This document shows, in pieces, positions 1 to 9,436 of a DNA stretch of 39,928 nucleotides. The notes below the pieces were generated by a model. That model did no database searches, was not told the DNA's origin, and worked only from the letters and a program-made list of their open reading frames with translations. Every line of letters starts with the position of its first letter. Position 1 is the first letter of the stretch. A program made the translations under genes and the position numbers. Origin of the DNA: Pelagibius sp. (GTDB lineage Bacteria > Pseudomonadota > Alphaproteobacteria > Kiloniellales > Kiloniellaceae); the NCBI RefSeq assembly GCF_028281305.1, contig NZ_JANQKD010000111.1:1-39928 (forward strand), read 5' to 3'.

Positions 1-776
1 GCCGGCTGATTGAGCACTGTCAGTCACAGGGCCGCGGCGTCTTTGTGGTGGCTGTCGAGAGCAATACCGAACCGTCCACGTTAGACGGCGTCGATCATCT
101 TTGGGTCAAGCTGGGCCAGACCAAACGGGCCATGGATGCCTTCCGCAGTGCCGGCGTGGTCGAACTGGTCCTGATCGGGCCCGTCAAACGCCCATCGCTG
201 TCCGAACTGCGGCCGGACGGCTACACCCTGAAGGCCCTGACAAAGCTCAAGTTCAACAGCCTCGGCGACGACGGCTTGCTGGGGGCTCTGGTCAAGACGC
301 TGGAGCAGGAGGGCTTCACCGTCCGCGGCGTGGATGAGTTGATGGGAGATCTGCTTGCCGTCAAGGGGCCCTACGGCCGCCTTGTGCCGGATACGCAGGC
401 CGAGGCCGACATTGCCCGCGGGGTAGCGGTTCTTCAGGCGATGGGGGCAGCCGATGTCGGGCAGGCGACCGTCATCCAGGACGGCATTGTTTTGGGCGTA
501 GAAGCAATCGAGGGAACCGACGCCCTGCTGGAACGCTGCGGGCCGTTGAAGCGCAATGGCCCGGGAGGAGTCCTGGTCAAGCTCAGCAAGCCGGGGCAGG
601 AGCGGCGGGCGGATCTCCCGACGGTTGGCGTCAAGACGGTCGAGGGCGCCGCTGCGGCAGGCCTGCGCGGCATCGCCATCGAAGCCGGCCACACGCTGGT
701 GATCGACACCGATGCGGTTACCCGCGCCGCCGACCGCGCCGGACTCTTTCTGGTCGGGATCGACCGGCCGGCATGA
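1..776 (+). CDS. lpxI: UDP-2,3-diacylglucosamine pyrophosphatase LpxI (5' end outside window)
   Basis: LpxI hydrolyses UDP-2,3-diacylglucosamine to lipid X in lipid A synthesis; alphaproteobacteria use it in place of LpxH. The frame is open from the first bases (codons from position 3 read RLIEHCQSQGRGVFVVAVE), so the GTG at 45 is internal and the true start lies upstream. This stretch matches the early part of the DUF1009/LpxI fold; the C-terminal domain carries IQDGIVLGVEAIEGTDALLERC and a final IEAGHTLVIDTD segment, both typical of the family. Only about 20-25 N-terminal residues seem to be missing compared with the usual length near 280. The stop codon overlaps the lpxB start (ATGA), which indicates translational coupling. 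Identification rests on family-wide motifs and on the lpxB neighbour. Confidence 0.93.
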   Translation, partial: RLIEHCQSQGRGVFVVAVESNTEPSTLDGVDHLWVKLGQTKRAMDAFRSAGVVELVLIGPVKRPSLSELRPDGYTLKALTKLKFNSLGDDGLLGALVKTLEQEGFTVRGVDELMGDLLAVKGPYGRLVPDTQAEADIARGVAVLQAMGAADVGQATVIQDGIVLGVEAIEGTDALLERCGPLKRNGPGGVLVKLSKPGQERRADLPTVGVKTVEGAAAAGLRGIAIEAGHTLVIDTDAVTRAADRAGLFLVGIDRPA

Positions 777-1972
777 CTGCGTCAGAGGATGGACACGGTC
801 CCGGCGGGAATGCAGGTCCGCTGATCTTCCTGATCGCCGGGGAGCCTTCGGGAGACGTTCTGGGCGCCCGCCTGATGACAGCGATCAAGGCCGAGCGCGG
901 CGGAGTAGTGCGCTTTGCCGGTATCGGCGGCGAGGAAATGACGCGCGAAGGCCTGCAGAGCCTGTTTCCGATCCAGGAGTTTGCGGTCATGGGCTTCCTC
1001 GAGGTGCTGCCCCATGTTCTCCATATCGTCAAACGCATACGCCAGACCGTCGCCGCGGTCCGCGCGCAGCGCCCCGACATCGTGGTAACCATCGACTCGC
1101 CGTCGTTTACCTTGGAAGTCGCTCAGCGCCTGAAGGGTGCCGGTATGCCACTGGTCCACTACGTGGCGCCCCAGGTCTGGGCCTGGAAAGCCGGGCGCGC
1201 CAGGCGCATGGCGCGCTACCTGGACGCAGTTCTGGCCTTGCTTCCGTTCGAACCGCCGCTCTTCGAGGTTCACGGCCTGCGCGCGCGCTTTGTCGGCCAT
1301 GCCGCCGTGGAGGGGGCGGCCGGCGAGAGTGAACGTCTGGCGGACCGCCCTGCGGCGCCGGGTGAGGGACCGCTGCTCGCCGTTCTCCCCGGCAGCCGCA
1401 AGGGCGAGGTGCGCAAGCTGCTGCCGGTCTTTGAGCAGACCGTTGCGGCCTTGGCTCGCAAGCACCCGGGCCTCCGGGTCGTGATGCCCACGGTCGAGAC
1501 GGTGGACGCCGTGGTGCGGGAGGCAACGGCATCCTGGCCGGTTCCCGTGCAGGTGACGCGGGGCATGGAGGCTAAGCGCCGCGCCTTCGCCCTTGCGCAG
1601 GCGGCCATTGCCGCGTCGGGCACCGTCGCACTCGAACTGGCGGTGGCCGGCGTTCCGACGGTCATCGCCTACCGGCTGAGCGGGATCACCGGCTTGCTGC
1701 CGTTCCGATGGCTGGACGTGCCCTATGCGAGCCTGGTCAACATCATGGCCGACCGAATGGTGCAGCCGGAGCTTCTGCAGCGCGACTGCAGGACCGACAA
1801 GATTCTCGATGAAATCGATCGCCTGTTGAGCGATCCCGCAGCCCGCCATGCTCAGCGCGAAGCCTGCCTCGAGGTGGTGCGGGCCCTTCAGCCCGCATCG
1901 GGTGAGAGCCCAAGCCTCTGTGCGGCCCGCGAAGTGCTGGCCCTTCTGCCGCAAAAGGAAAAGGGCGCCTAG
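773..1972 (+). CDS. lpxB: Lipid-A-disaccharide synthase LpxB
   Basis: LpxB is a family 19 glycosyltransferase that joins UDP-2,3-diacylglucosamine and lipid X, the LpxI product, into lipid A disaccharide at the inner membrane. The 399 residues match the usual length. Visible hallmarks are AGEPSGD near residue 22, YVAPQVWAW near 130, LPGSRKGE near 205 and ASGTVALELAVAGVPTVIAYR near 285. The ATG at 773 overlaps the lpxI stop by 4 bases, so the pair is almost certainly coupled. The gene converges on gltA with only 41 bases between the stops. An inverted pair GGGCGC/GCGCCC at the 3' end (about 1965-1992) may help end transcription, but no clear U-tract follows. Confidence 0.96.
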   Translation: MTASEDGHGPGGNAGPLIFLIAGEPSGDVLGARLMTAIKAERGGVVRFAGIGGEEMTREGLQSLFPIQEFAVMGFLEVLPHVLHIVKRIRQTVAAVRAQRPDIVVTIDSPSFTLEVAQRLKGAGMPLVHYVAPQVWAWKAGRARRMARYLDAVLALLPFEPPLFEVHGLRARFVGHAAVEGAAGESERLADRPAAPGEGPLLAVLPGSRKGEVRKLLPVFEQTVAALARKHPGLRVVMPTVETVDAVVREATASWPVPVQVTRGMEAKRRAFALAQAAIAASGTVALELAVAGVPTVIAYRLSGITGLLPFRWLDVPYASLVNIMADRMVQPELLQRDCRTDKILDEIDRLLSDPAARHAQREACLEVVRALQPASGESPSLCAAREVLALLPQKEKGA

Positions 1973-2013
1973 ACACGAAGGTCCAAGCGCCCCTCTGATG
2001 CGTGCCGGTCCGC

Positions 2014-3330
2014 CTAGCGCTGGTCGAGCGGAACGTACTTGCGTTCGGTGTGGCCGTTGTAGAGCTGCCGCGGACGGCTGATCCGCTGGCTCGGATCCTC
2101 GATCATCTCCCGCCACTGCGCGACCCAGCCGACCGTGCGCGCCAGCGCGAAGAGCACCGTGAACATGGTCGTCGGGAAGCCCATGGCTTTCAGGATGATG
2201 CCGGAATAGAAGTCGACGTTGGGGAAGAGCTTCTTCTCGGCGAAGTACTCGTCCTCCAGTGCGATGCGCTCCAGCTCCATGGCAATGTCCAGAAGCGGGT
2301 CCTTGACCCCCAATTCGCCGAGAACCTCGTGGCAGGACTTCTGCATCACCTTGGCGCGCGGGTCGTAGTTTTTGTAGACCCGGTGACCGAAGCCCATCAG
2401 GCGGAAGGGATCGTCGCGGTCCTTGGCGCGCTCGATGAACTCGGGAATGCGGTCCTTGCTGCCGATCTCCTGCAGCATCTGCAGCACGGCTTCGTTGGCT
2501 CCGCCATGGGCCGGCCCCCAAAGCGAAGCGATGCCCGCGGCGATGCAGGCGAAGGGGTTCGCGTTGCTGGAGCCGGAGATGCGCACCGTGGAGGTCGACG
2601 CGTTCTGCTCGTGGTCGGCATGGAGGATGAAAATCCGGTCCATCGCGCGGGCCAGCACCGGGCTGATCTTGTATTCCTCGCAAGGAACCGAGAACACCAT
2701 GTTGAGGAAGTTCTCGGCGTAGTTCAGATCGTTGCGCGGATAGACGAAGGGCTGGCCGATGGAGAACTTGTAGGCCATGGCCGCAATGGTCGGCATCTTG
2801 GCGATGAGCCGGTGGGAGGCGACCATGCGCTGGTGCGGATCGCTGATGTCCGTTGAGTCGTGATAGAACGCCGACATGGCACCGACCACGCCCACCATGA
2901 TCGCCATGGGATGGGAGTCCCGCCGGAAGCCGCGGTAGAAGTAGTTCATCTGCTCATGCAGCATGGTGTGGTAGGTGATCGAGTGCTCGAAGGCGTCCTT
3001 TTCTTCGGCCTTCGGAAGCTCGCCGTGCAGCAGCAGATAGCAGACGTCCATAAAGTCGCTGTGCTCGGCCAGGTCCTCGATCATGTAACCGCGGTGCATC
3101 AGAATGCCGGCTTCGCCGTCAATGTAGGTGATGGCGGATTCACAACTTGCCGTTGAAGTAAAGCCCGGGTCATATGTGAAGCAGCCGGTCTCCGCATAGA
3201 GCCGGCGCACGTCAATGGCACGAGGCCCAACGGTTCCGCCGAGGATCGGAAGTTCCACGCTTTTGCCGGTGGAATTGTCGGTCACGGTGACGGTTTGGTT
3301 GGTACTGCTGTCGCGCGCTACATCGTTCAT
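2014..3330 (-). CDS. gltA: Citrate synthase
   Basis: Condenses acetyl-CoA and oxaloacetate to citrate, the first step of the TCA cycle; cytoplasmic. The 438-residue protein has the size of the hexameric, NADH-regulated proteobacterial type. Catalytic residues are visible: His275 in [10 protein letters not shown], His316 in [14 protein letters not shown] and Asp373 in NVDFYSG, equivalent to E. coli His264, His305 and Asp362. The start ATG at 3330 is preceded by a GGGAAG Shine-Dalgarno. It lies downstream of gltX in the same direction with a 96-base gap that holds its own sigma-70 promoter candidate, so it is probably transcribed independently. Confidence 0.98.
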   Translation of the reverse strand: MNDVARDSSTNQTVTVTDNSTGKSVELPILGGTVGPRAIDVRRLYAETGCFTYDPGFTSTASCESAITYIDGEAGILMHRGYMIEDLAEHSDFMDVCYLLLHGELPKAEEKDAFEHSITYHTMLHEQMNYFYRGFRRDSHPMAIMVGVVGAMSAFYHDSTDISDPHQRMVASHRLIAKMPTIAAMAYKFSIGQPFVYPRNDLNYAENFLNMVFSVPCEEYKISPVLARAMDRIFILHADHEQNASTSTVRISGSSNANPFACIAAGIASLWGPAHGGANEAVLQMLQEIGSKDRIPEFIERAKDRDDPFRLMGFGHRVYKNYDPRAKVMQKSCHEVLGELGVKDPLLDIAMELERIALEDEYFAEKKLFPNVDFYSGIILKAMGFPTTMFTVLFALARTVGWVAQWREMIEDPSQRISRPRQLYNGHTERKYVPLDQR

Positions 3331-3375
3331 CTTCCCATCCCCATGACGTTCAGTAGGTGTACTCGTTTGGCCGGG

Positions 3376-3404
3376 AGCATAGAGAAACTGCGCCCTTCAA
3401 TCAA
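3376..3404 (-). promoter_or_regulatory. Putative sigma-70 promoter of gltA
   Basis: Reading the minus strand, TTGATT (3404-3399), a 17-base spacer and TATGCT (3381-3376) lie in the gltX-gltA gap. The predicted start of transcription is near 3369, giving a leader of about 40 bases with a GGGAAG ribosome site. Spacing is ideal and both hexamers are four of six matches; no experimental support. Confidence 0.5.
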
Positions 3405-3426
3405 TTGCCGCGGTGCAGCAAGGGAC

Positions 3427-4848
3427 CTAGGCCGTGCAGGCCTGATCGGCGATCCGGGCGAGGCACTCCTCGCGCCCCAGGATGTCCATAACCTCAAAGA
3501 TCCCGGGTGAGGTATTCGACCCGGAAAGGGCAGCACGAAGCGGCTGTGCCGCATCGCCCAGTTTGCACCCCTCCGACTCAACGAAAGCGCGTACCGCGGA
3601 TTCCAGTGCGGGTTCGCTCCATTCCTCGATCACGCTCAGAGCCGCCTGGAGACGGCCCAGCCGCTGTCGCGCTTCATCTTTGAGGATCTTCTCGGCCTTG
3701 GCATTCAGCGGAAGCGGCCGATCGATCACGTAGAACATAGCATTTTCGGCCAGTTCCACCAAATTCTTTGCCCGGGCGCGCAATCCCTCCATGCCGCGCT
3801 CAAGACGCGCGGCCGCGGCCGTCGAGAGCTTCCGCTCCATCTTCGCTTCGATGATCGGCCGCACGGCGTCGAGCAGCACCGCAGTGTCCGTCTCGCGCAT
3901 GTAGACGCCATTGAGGTTGTCCAGCTTCACGAAGTCGAAGCGGGCCGGCGACTTTCCGACGCCGTCCAGATCGAACCAGCCGATGGCCTGCTCGGTGGAG
4001 ATGATCTCGTCGTCGCCATGCCCCCAGCCGAGGCGCAGCAGGTAGTTGCGCAGAGCCGCCGGCAGGTAGCCCATGTCGCGGTAAGCTTCGACGCCGAGCG
4101 CGCCGTGTCGCTTGGAAAGCTTCGCGCCGTCCGCACCATGGATGAGCGGGATGTGGGCGAAGGCCGGCGGCTCCCAGCCCAGGGCGCGGTAGAGCTGCGT
4201 CTGCCGGAATGCGTTGGTCAGGTGGTCGTCACCGCGGATCACGTGCGTGACGCCCATGTCATGATCGTCGACCACGACGGAAAGCATATAGGTCGGGGTG
4301 CCGTCTGCGCGCAGCAGCACCATGTCGTCCAGCTGGTCGTTGGCAACGGTCACCGGGCCTTGGACCAGGTCCTCGATCTCGGTCTCTCCGGCTTGCGGCA
4401 TTTTCAGGCGAATCACCGGGTCGACGCCGGGCGGCGCCTCCGCCGGGTCGCGGTCGCGCCAGCGGCCGTCGTAGCGCATCGGGCGGCCCTCGGCACGTGC
4501 AAGGGCGCGCATCTCCTCCAGCTCCTCCGGCGAGGCATAGCAACGGTAGGCCTTGCCGTCGGCGAGCAGCCGGCGGGCAAGCTCCGCGTGGTGTTCGGCC
4601 CGGGAGAACTGGAACACCACGTCGTCGTCCCAGTCCAACCCCAGCCAGCGCATGCCGTCCAGGATGGCGTCGATGGCCTCCTGGGTGGAGCGCTTGCGGT
4701 CTGTGTCCTCGATCCGAAGCCGGAACTTGCCGCCGTGATGCCGGGCGAACAGCCAGTTGAAGAGGGCGGTCCGGGCTCCGCCGATGTGGAGGAAGCCGGT
4801 GGGCGAAGGCGCGAAGCGCGTCACGACGGACGAAGGGGCTGCGTTCAT
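3427..4848 (-). CDS. gltX: Glutamate--tRNA ligase
   Basis: Class I aminoacyl-tRNA synthetase that charges tRNA-Glu (and, in organisms lacking GlnRS, tRNA-Gln as well). 473 residues, normal length. The HIGH motif is HIGG at 21-24 within [28 protein letters not shown] follows at 46-54; the KMSKS loop is KLSKR at 243-247. The C-terminal anticodon-binding helical domain is complete. It is divergent from comEC across a 190-base region with promoter candidates for both. The start at 4848 has no obvious Shine-Dalgarno. Many alphaproteobacteria carry two gltX genes, so a second copy elsewhere cannot be excluded. Confidence 0.97.
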   Translation of the reverse strand: MNAAPSSVVTRFAPSPTGFLHIGGARTALFNWLFARHHGGKFRLRIEDTDRKRSTQEAIDAILDGMRWLGLDWDDDVVFQFSRAEHHAELARRLLADGKAYRCYASPEELEEMRALARAEGRPMRYDGRWRDRDPAEAPPGVDPVIRLKMPQAGETEIEDLVQGPVTVANDQLDDMVLLRADGTPTYMLSVVVDDHDMGVTHVIRGDDHLTNAFRQTQLYRALGWEPPAFAHIPLIHGADGAKLSKRHGALGVEAYRDMGYLPAALRNYLLRLGWGHGDDEIISTEQAIGWFDLDGVGKSPARFDFVKLDNLNGVYMRETDTAVLLDAVRPIIEAKMERKLSTAAAARLERGMEGLRARAKNLVELAENAMFYVIDRPLPLNAKAEKILKDEARQRLGRLQAALSVIEEWSEPALESAVRAFVESEGCKLGDAAQPLRAALSGSNTSPGIFEVMDILGREECLARIADQACTA

Positions 4849-4890
4849 ATCTGCGGGGTTGGGTCCGAAACGATGGAAACTGTGGGCCGG

Positions 4891-4919
4891 GGTTTAGCAC
4901 AGCGGCCCGGGCAGTCCAA
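4891..4919 (-). promoter_or_regulatory. Putative sigma-70 promoter of gltX
   Basis: On the minus strand TTGGAC (4919-4914), 17 bases, TAAACC (4896-4891). The -10 box is weak. Predicted start near 4884, about 36 bases before the gltX ATG. Confidence 0.4.
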
Positions 4920-4961
4920 ACGGGCAGTTCTGCCCCGACCGAAGCCGCGGCGACTCCCTTT

Positions 4962-4989
4962 TTGCGTGTTCCCGGCCAGGGTCTATAAT
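4962..4989 (+). promoter_or_regulatory. Putative sigma-70 promoter of comEC
   Basis: TTGCGT (4962-4967), 16-base spacer, perfect TATAAT (4984-4989). The predicted start near 4996 leaves a leader of about 43 bases before the GTG of comEC. This is one of the clearest promoters in the window. Confidence 0.6.
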
Positions 4990-5038
4990 CGCAATCCGTT
5001 CACACGGCGGCAGGGCAGGGAGCAGGCAGGGGAAGCCA

Positions 5039-7234
5039 GTGGAGCCTATCGGCCAAGCGCGCAATGCGCCGTGGGACGCGTCCTGGAGGGATTTTGCATC
5101 CTGGCGTGGCTGGCAACGCCTTCTCGCCGCTGCTCACGCGGCTCTGCTGGCGGAGCGCGGGCGCTGGATTCTCTGGCTTCCCGTGTTCTTTGCCCTCGGC
5201 ATCTCGCTCTACTTCGCTGCAGGACAGGAACCTGCGCTTTGGATCGGTCCGGGACTCAGCCTTGCGGCGCTTTCGCTCCTCTGGCGCTGCCGCGGTGCCG
5301 CTGGGGCGCGTCTCATGGTCCTGGCCCTGACGATGGTTTGCATCGGCTTTGCGACGGCCCAACTGCGCAGCGCCTGGGTCGAGGCGCCGCGGTTGGAAGG
5401 GTCCTGGGGTCCCGCCCAGCTCACCGGCGAAGTGCTTGAACTCGAGACCAGGCCAAGCGGCCGTCGCCTCCTGCTGAGGCCCCTGGCCATGGCAGGCCTC
5501 GCGGCGGAGAACCTGCCGGCGCGGATCCGCGTCACCGCCGTCACGACCGATGACGGGCTGAGTCCAGGTGACCTGGTGACCCTGCGCGCCAGGTTACGGC
5601 CGCCTTCGGCACCCACGATGCCCGGGAGCTTCGATTTCGCCCGTCAGGCCTACTTCCAGCAGTTGGGTGGGATCGGCTTCGCGCTCGGCCCGGTGCGCAG
5701 TGTCGACGCGGATCCTGCGCTCGAACCTCATCGGGCAGGAAGCCTGAGGCAGCGCTGGAGTCTGTTCTGGGCGGACGCCCGCCAACGCATCGCCGCGCGG
5801 ATCCAAAGCCATCTGCCGGGCCAGTCCGGCGCGGTTGCTGCCGCCCTGGTAACGGGGCAGCGCTCGGCCCTTGCAGAGGAGACCCGCGAGAACATGCGGG
5901 CCGCGGGGCTTGCCCATCTGCTGGCGATCTCCGGGCTGCACATGGGGCTCGTGACCGGCCTGCTGTTCTTTGCGGTACGGGCGGGCCTTGCCCTGATCCC
6001 TGGACTGGCGCTGCGCAGGCCGATCAAAAAGTGGGCGGCCGTCGCCGCCGGCCTCGGGGGGCTGCTCTATCTCTGCCTTGTCGGCTTTACCATCCCGGCC
6101 CAGCGCGCGTTCATCATGGTCTCCATCGTCCTGCTGGCGGTGCTTCTGGACCGGCGCGCGATCTCGCTGCGGCTGGTCGCCTGGGCGGCCCTTGCCGTCC
6201 TGGTGGTCGCCCCCGAGAGCCTGGTCTCCGCAAGTTTCCAGATGTCGTTTGCTGCCGTCGTCGCCCTCGTCAGCGTCTACGAGGGCTGGGAGCGGTCTCC
6301 CGCTTCGCTGGAGATGCGCCGGCGCCTGGCGGGCCGGCTGGCCCTCTATGTGCTGGGGATCGCGCTGACCTCTCTGGTGGCGATCCTCGCGACCAGTGCC
6401 TTTGCCGCCTTTCATTTCCAGCGGCTGGCCGCCTTCGGCCTGCTGGCCAACCTCGTCGCCGTCCCTTTGACGGCCTTTGTCATAATGCCCGCGGCCGTGA
6501 TCGGCATGCTTCTGATGCCTTTCGGGCTTGAGGCGCTGGGGTTCGTCCCCATGGGCTGGGGTATCGAGGCGCTGCTGTTCATCGCAGCCTGGGTTGCCGG
6601 ACTCCCGGCGGCCCTGGCGCCGGTACCCCCGATGCCGCTGTGGGGACTCGTCTGCGTGACCCTGGGCGGGCTCTGGCTCTGCCTCTGGCGTGGGTCATGG
6701 CGGGTCTGGGGCCTGCCGCTGGCGATCGCCGGCGCGCTGTCGCCGGCGCTTTTCCAGCCGCCGGACCTGCTGGTCAGCGGCGACGGCCGGCTGGCCGCCC
6801 TGCGCGACGGCGAGCGCCGCCTTTGGGTGGCCGACCGCCGTGGCAACCGCTTCGTGATGGACTCCTGGCAGCGCGGCAGCTACGCCCGGGAAGTTATCCG
6901 CTGGCCCGGGGCAGGGCAGGCGGCGGAGGGGGCGCTCCACTGCGATCCGCTGGGCTGCCTCTATCGCAGAGAAGGGACGCTGCTGGCCATCTCCTGGGAT
7001 CCGCGCGGCCTTGGCGCGGACTGTGCGGTGGCCGATGTCGTGGTCAGCCTGGAGCCTCTCAGACGCCAGGCCTGCGGCGGCCCGCAGGTGGTCATCGACC
7101 GCTTTGACCTCTGGCGGGAGGGCGCCCAGGCCTTTTGGCTGGACGGCGGTAACCTGCGCCGGACCACCGTGCTGGAGACGCAGGGCCTGCGGCCTTGGTC
7201 GGCCCTCAAAGACCGTCAGCGCTCAGAAAGGTAG
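5039..7234 (+). CDS. comEC: ComEC/Rec2-family DNA uptake channel protein
   Basis: Inner-membrane protein of the competence family that moves transforming single-stranded DNA into the cytoplasm. The 731 residues show an N-terminal membrane segment and a DUF4131-like soluble region (about 35-200), followed by the multi-helix Competence domain (about 270-560) with the characteristic LAISGLHMGLVTGLLFF. The last 150 residues have no HxHxDH metal-binding motif, so the metallo-beta-lactamase domain of Gram-positive ComEC is absent; this is usual in alphaproteobacteria. The start is taken as GTG at 5039 because a GGGGAAG ribosome site precedes it and no ATG lies near in frame. It converges on lexA with only three bases between the stops, so the two transcripts must overlap. 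Confidence 0.9.
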   Translation: MEPIGQARNAPWDASWRDFASWRGWQRLLAAAHAALLAERGRWILWLPVFFALGISLYFAAGQEPALWIGPGLSLAALSLLWRCRGAAGARLMVLALTMVCIGFATAQLRSAWVEAPRLEGSWGPAQLTGEVLELETRPSGRRLLLRPLAMAGLAAENLPARIRVTAVTTDDGLSPGDLVTLRARLRPPSAPTMPGSFDFARQAYFQQLGGIGFALGPVRSVDADPALEPHRAGSLRQRWSLFWADARQRIAARIQSHLPGQSGAVAAALVTGQRSALAEETRENMRAAGLAHLLAISGLHMGLVTGLLFFAVRAGLALIPGLALRRPIKKWAAVAAGLGGLLYLCLVGFTIPAQRAFIMVSIVLLAVLLDRRAISLRLVAWAALAVLVVAPESLVSASFQMSFAAVVALVSVYEGWERSPASLEMRRRLAGRLALYVLGIALTSLVAILATSAFAAFHFQRLAAFGLLANLVAVPLTAFVIMPAAVIGMLLMPFGLEALGFVPMGWGIEALLFIAAWVAGLPAALAPVPPMPLWGLVCVTLGGLWLCLWRGSWRVWGLPLAIAGALSPALFQPPDLLVSGDGRLAALRDGERRLWVADRRGNRFVMDSWQRGSYAREVIRWPGAGQAAEGALHCDPLGCLYRREGTLLAISWDPRGLGADCAVADVVVSLEPLRRQACGGPQVVIDRFDLWREGAQAFWLDGGNLRRTTVLETQGLRPWSALKDRQRSER

Positions 7235-7237
7235 ACG

Positions 7238-8002
7238 TCAGTAGCGGCGCAGCAGGCCGACGAGGCGCCCCTGGATGGTGACCCGCTCCGGCGGGAAGAT
7301 GCGGGTCTCGTAAGCCTGGTTGGCCGGCTCGAGGGCGATGGCGCCGCCCTTGCGGCGCAGGCGCTTCAGGGTCGCCTCTTCCTTGTCGATCAAAGCCACC
7401 ACGATGGCCCCGTTGTCGGCGGAATCGCAGCGCTCGATCAAAACCGTGTCGCCGTCCAGAATGCCGGCATCCACCATGGAGTCACCATCGACCTCCAGGG
7501 CGTAGTGTTCGCCGGTGCCGATCATCGCCGAGGGCACGTCGACATGGGTGGAGTAGTCCCGCAGGGCCTCGATGGGCGTACCCGCGGCGATACGGCCGTA
7601 GAGCGGCAGCTGCAGGGCTTCGCTGTCGTTGGCGGGTTGGGCGCCGGGCAGGGAGCCGGAGAAGTCCCCCTGGATCACCCGCGGCGCAAAGCCCGGTTTC
7701 GGGTTTCCGATGACCGGTCCGGCATGATCCATACCCGTCTGGTCGAGCGCAGGCTGGCTGCTCGCCACCTGCGGCGCGGTGCCCAGATCCTCCGGCAGGC
7801 GCGTCACTTCGACCGCCCGGGCCCGATGCGGCAGGCGCTTGATGAAGCCGCGCTCCTCCAGGCCGGTGATCAGGCGATGGATGCCCGACTTCGACTTCAG
7901 CGCCAGCGCATCCTTCATCTCGTCGAAGGAGGGCGAGACGCCATGGCGCTGGAGATGCCCGTGGATGAACAGAAGTAGCTCGTGCTGCTTTTTCGTTAGC
8001 AT
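7238..8002 (-). CDS. lexA: LexA repressor (SOS regulator)
   Basis: Represses SOS genes and cleaves itself when RecA is activated. The 254 residues start [14 protein letters not shown], the usual alphaproteobacterial N-terminus. The winged-helix DNA-binding domain covers about 1-65, including [17 protein letters not shown]. The linker is followed by the autocleavage site Ala140-Gly141 in [10 protein letters not shown]. The catalytic dyad is Ser175 in GDSMVDAG and Lys213 in EEATLKRL. I chose the ATG at 8002 over an in-frame ATG at 8080 because the latter falls at the predicted start of transcription, beside the operator, and would add 26 residues foreign to the family. It lies downstream of moeA but has its own promoter with an SOS box. 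Confidence 0.97.
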   Translation of the reverse strand: MLTKKQHELLLFIHGHLQRHGVSPSFDEMKDALALKSKSGIHRLITGLEERGFIKRLPHRARAVEVTRLPEDLGTAPQVASSQPALDQTGMDHAGPVIGNPKPGFAPRVIQGDFSGSLPGAQPANDSEALQLPLYGRIAAGTPIEALRDYSTHVDVPSAMIGTGEHYALEVDGDSMVDAGILDGDTVLIERCDSADNGAIVVALIDKEEATLKRLRRKGGAIALEPANQAYETRIFPPERVTIQGRLVGLLRRY

Positions 8003-8082
8003 TTGCTGCAAGACCCTCAGGGTGTCGTCTGCGGCACCGGTCACGACACAAGATATGGAACAAAACAAAAACCTCAGCACAT

Positions 8083-8111
8083 GTTCTAGTTTGGTTCCTT
8101 TTTGTGGTCAA
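8083..8111 (-). promoter_or_regulatory. lexA promoter with LexA box (SOS operator)
   Basis: The direct repeat GTTC-N7-GTTC at 8083-8097 is the established LexA operator of alphaproteobacteria. On the minus strand the sequence also gives TTGACC (8111-8106), 17 bases, TAGAAC (8088-8083), so the operator covers the -10 box, which fits autorepression. A degenerate second copy, GAAC-N7-AAAC, is at 8058-8072, centred 25 bases downstream. A 6-base inverted repeat CTACCT-ATG-AGGTAG lies just upstream at 8129-8143; its role is unknown. Confidence 0.88.
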
Positions 8112-8221
8112 GAAATTTGTCGCGAGAACTACCTATGAGGTAGCGCACGATATCTATGGTTGCAAAAAGATAGCAAGTGCGGTCCCGGCCGGTCGTGCCC
8201 GGCGTGCAGCGATCTAACGCC

Positions 8222-9436
8222 CTAAAGCCCCTCCGCCAGACTGCGGAGTTCCAGCACCGGGACGAGGCTACCCTGCGCCGCCTCGGCAGCTTGCGGCGGC
8301 CGCAGGATCAGCCCGTCAGCTGCCGCCAGCATCGCCAGCATCGACGAATCCTGGGTGACGTAGGGGGTGGCGACCTTGCGGCCTTCGCCGTCAGTGGAGA
8401 TCGTGGCCCTCAGGTAGTCCTGCCTGCGGTCGTTGGCCCGGAGATCCGCGCCCAGAACCATGGGTTCCACCGGATGTGCAGGCTCACGCCGCCCCTGCAG
8501 GCGGTGCAGCGCCGGGCGCGCGAAGAGGGTGGCGCAGACCAGGGCCGAGACGGGATTGCCGGGCAGGCCCAGCATCGGGGTTTCACCCAGCCGGCCGAAC
8601 ATCAAGGGCTTGCCCGGCCGCATGGCAATGCGCCAGAAATCGAGCTCCAGCCCTTCCTTCTGAAGCGCGGTCTGCACGAGATCGTGCTCACCGACCGAAG
8701 CGCCGCCGGCAGTGAGCAGCAGGTCCGCACCCTTGGCGCCCGCGGCCAAAGCGCCGAGTTGGTCGCTGCGGTCCGGCGCGATTCCCAGTTGGATCGGTTC
8801 GCCCCCGCAGGCCCGAACAAAAGCCGAGAGTGCGATGCCATTGGAGCTGACGATCTGTCCCGGCTTCAGGGGTTCCCCGGGCATCACCACTTCGTCGCCG
8901 GTGGAAAGGATGGCAACGCGGGGCCGTCGGCGGACCGGCACCCAGGGATGGTTCATCGCCGCGATCAGCCCGACGTCGCGGGCGGTGAGGGCCCGGCCGG
9001 CGCGCGGTCCCGGGTCGCCTTCTTTGAAATCCAGGCCGGCAGGCCGCACGTAGTGTCCCTCTGCGCAGCTTTCCTTCACCGTTACGGTGTCGCCGGACGC
9101 TTCGGTATCCTCCTGAATGACGATGGCATCGGCCCCGTCGGGCAGCAGCGCCCCGGTGAAGATGCGCACCGCCTCGCCGGGCCCGACCCGGCCGCCGAAA
9201 GGGTTCCCCGCCGGGGCGGCCCCGATCACCGTGAGATCGGCCGGCACCCGTGCCACATCGGCGGCCTGCACGGCATAGCCGTCCATTGCCGAAACGGCCT
9301 TGGGCGGCTGCGTCAGGCGCGCGTGGATATCTTCCGCCAGCACCCGGCCATAGGCCTCATTCACGCTGACGGTTTCCGCCGGTAGCGGCTGGAAGTGGTC
9401 GAGAATGCGGCCCAAGGCTTCTTCGACGGAGATCAT
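8222..9436 (-). CDS. moeA: Molybdopterin molybdenumtransferase MoeA
   Basis: Inserts molybdate into adenylylated molybdopterin to complete molybdenum cofactor. The 404-residue length is standard. The N-terminal region has PPKAVSAMDGYAV; the MoCF-binding domain carries ILSTGDEVV, TAGGASVGEHD and GLPGNPVSA. The start is the ATG at 9436, sharing one base with the moaC stop (TGATG); the longer in-frame extension lies inside moaC and is not family-like. It is the last gene of the trpGDC-moaC-moeA run, followed by lexA after about 220 bases. Confidence 0.96.
   Translation of the reverse strand: MISVEEALGRILDHFQPLPAETVSVNEAYGRVLAEDIHARLTQPPKAVSAMDGYAVQAADVARVPADLTVIGAAPAGNPFGGRVGPGEAVRIFTGALLPDGADAIVIQEDTEASGDTVTVKESCAEGHYVRPAGLDFKEGDPGPRAGRALTARDVGLIAAMNHPWVPVRRRPRVAILSTGDEVVMPGEPLKPGQIVSSNGIALSAFVRACGGEPIQLGIAPDRSDQLGALAAGAKGADLLLTAGGASVGEHDLVQTALQKEGLELDFWRIAMRPGKPLMFGRLGETPMLGLPGNPVSALVCATLFARPALHRLQGRREPAHPVEPMVLGADLRANDRRQDYLRATISTDGEGRKVATPYVTQDSSMLAMLAAADGLILRPPQAAEAAQGSLVPVLELRSLAEGL

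Noticed and set aside
782..2683. 633-codon minus-strand ORF
   Set aside because: Antisense to lpxB and out of frame with gltA; amino-acid composition is low-complexity and matches no fold.
4018..5439. 473-codon plus-strand ORF
   Set aside because: Antisense to gltX and running into comEC in another frame; no family motif; a typical open shadow in GC-rich DNA.
8003..8080. N-terminal extension of lexA to the ATG at 8080
   Set aside because: Would begin at about the predicted transcription start, three bases from the SOS box; the 26 extra residues are not family-like.
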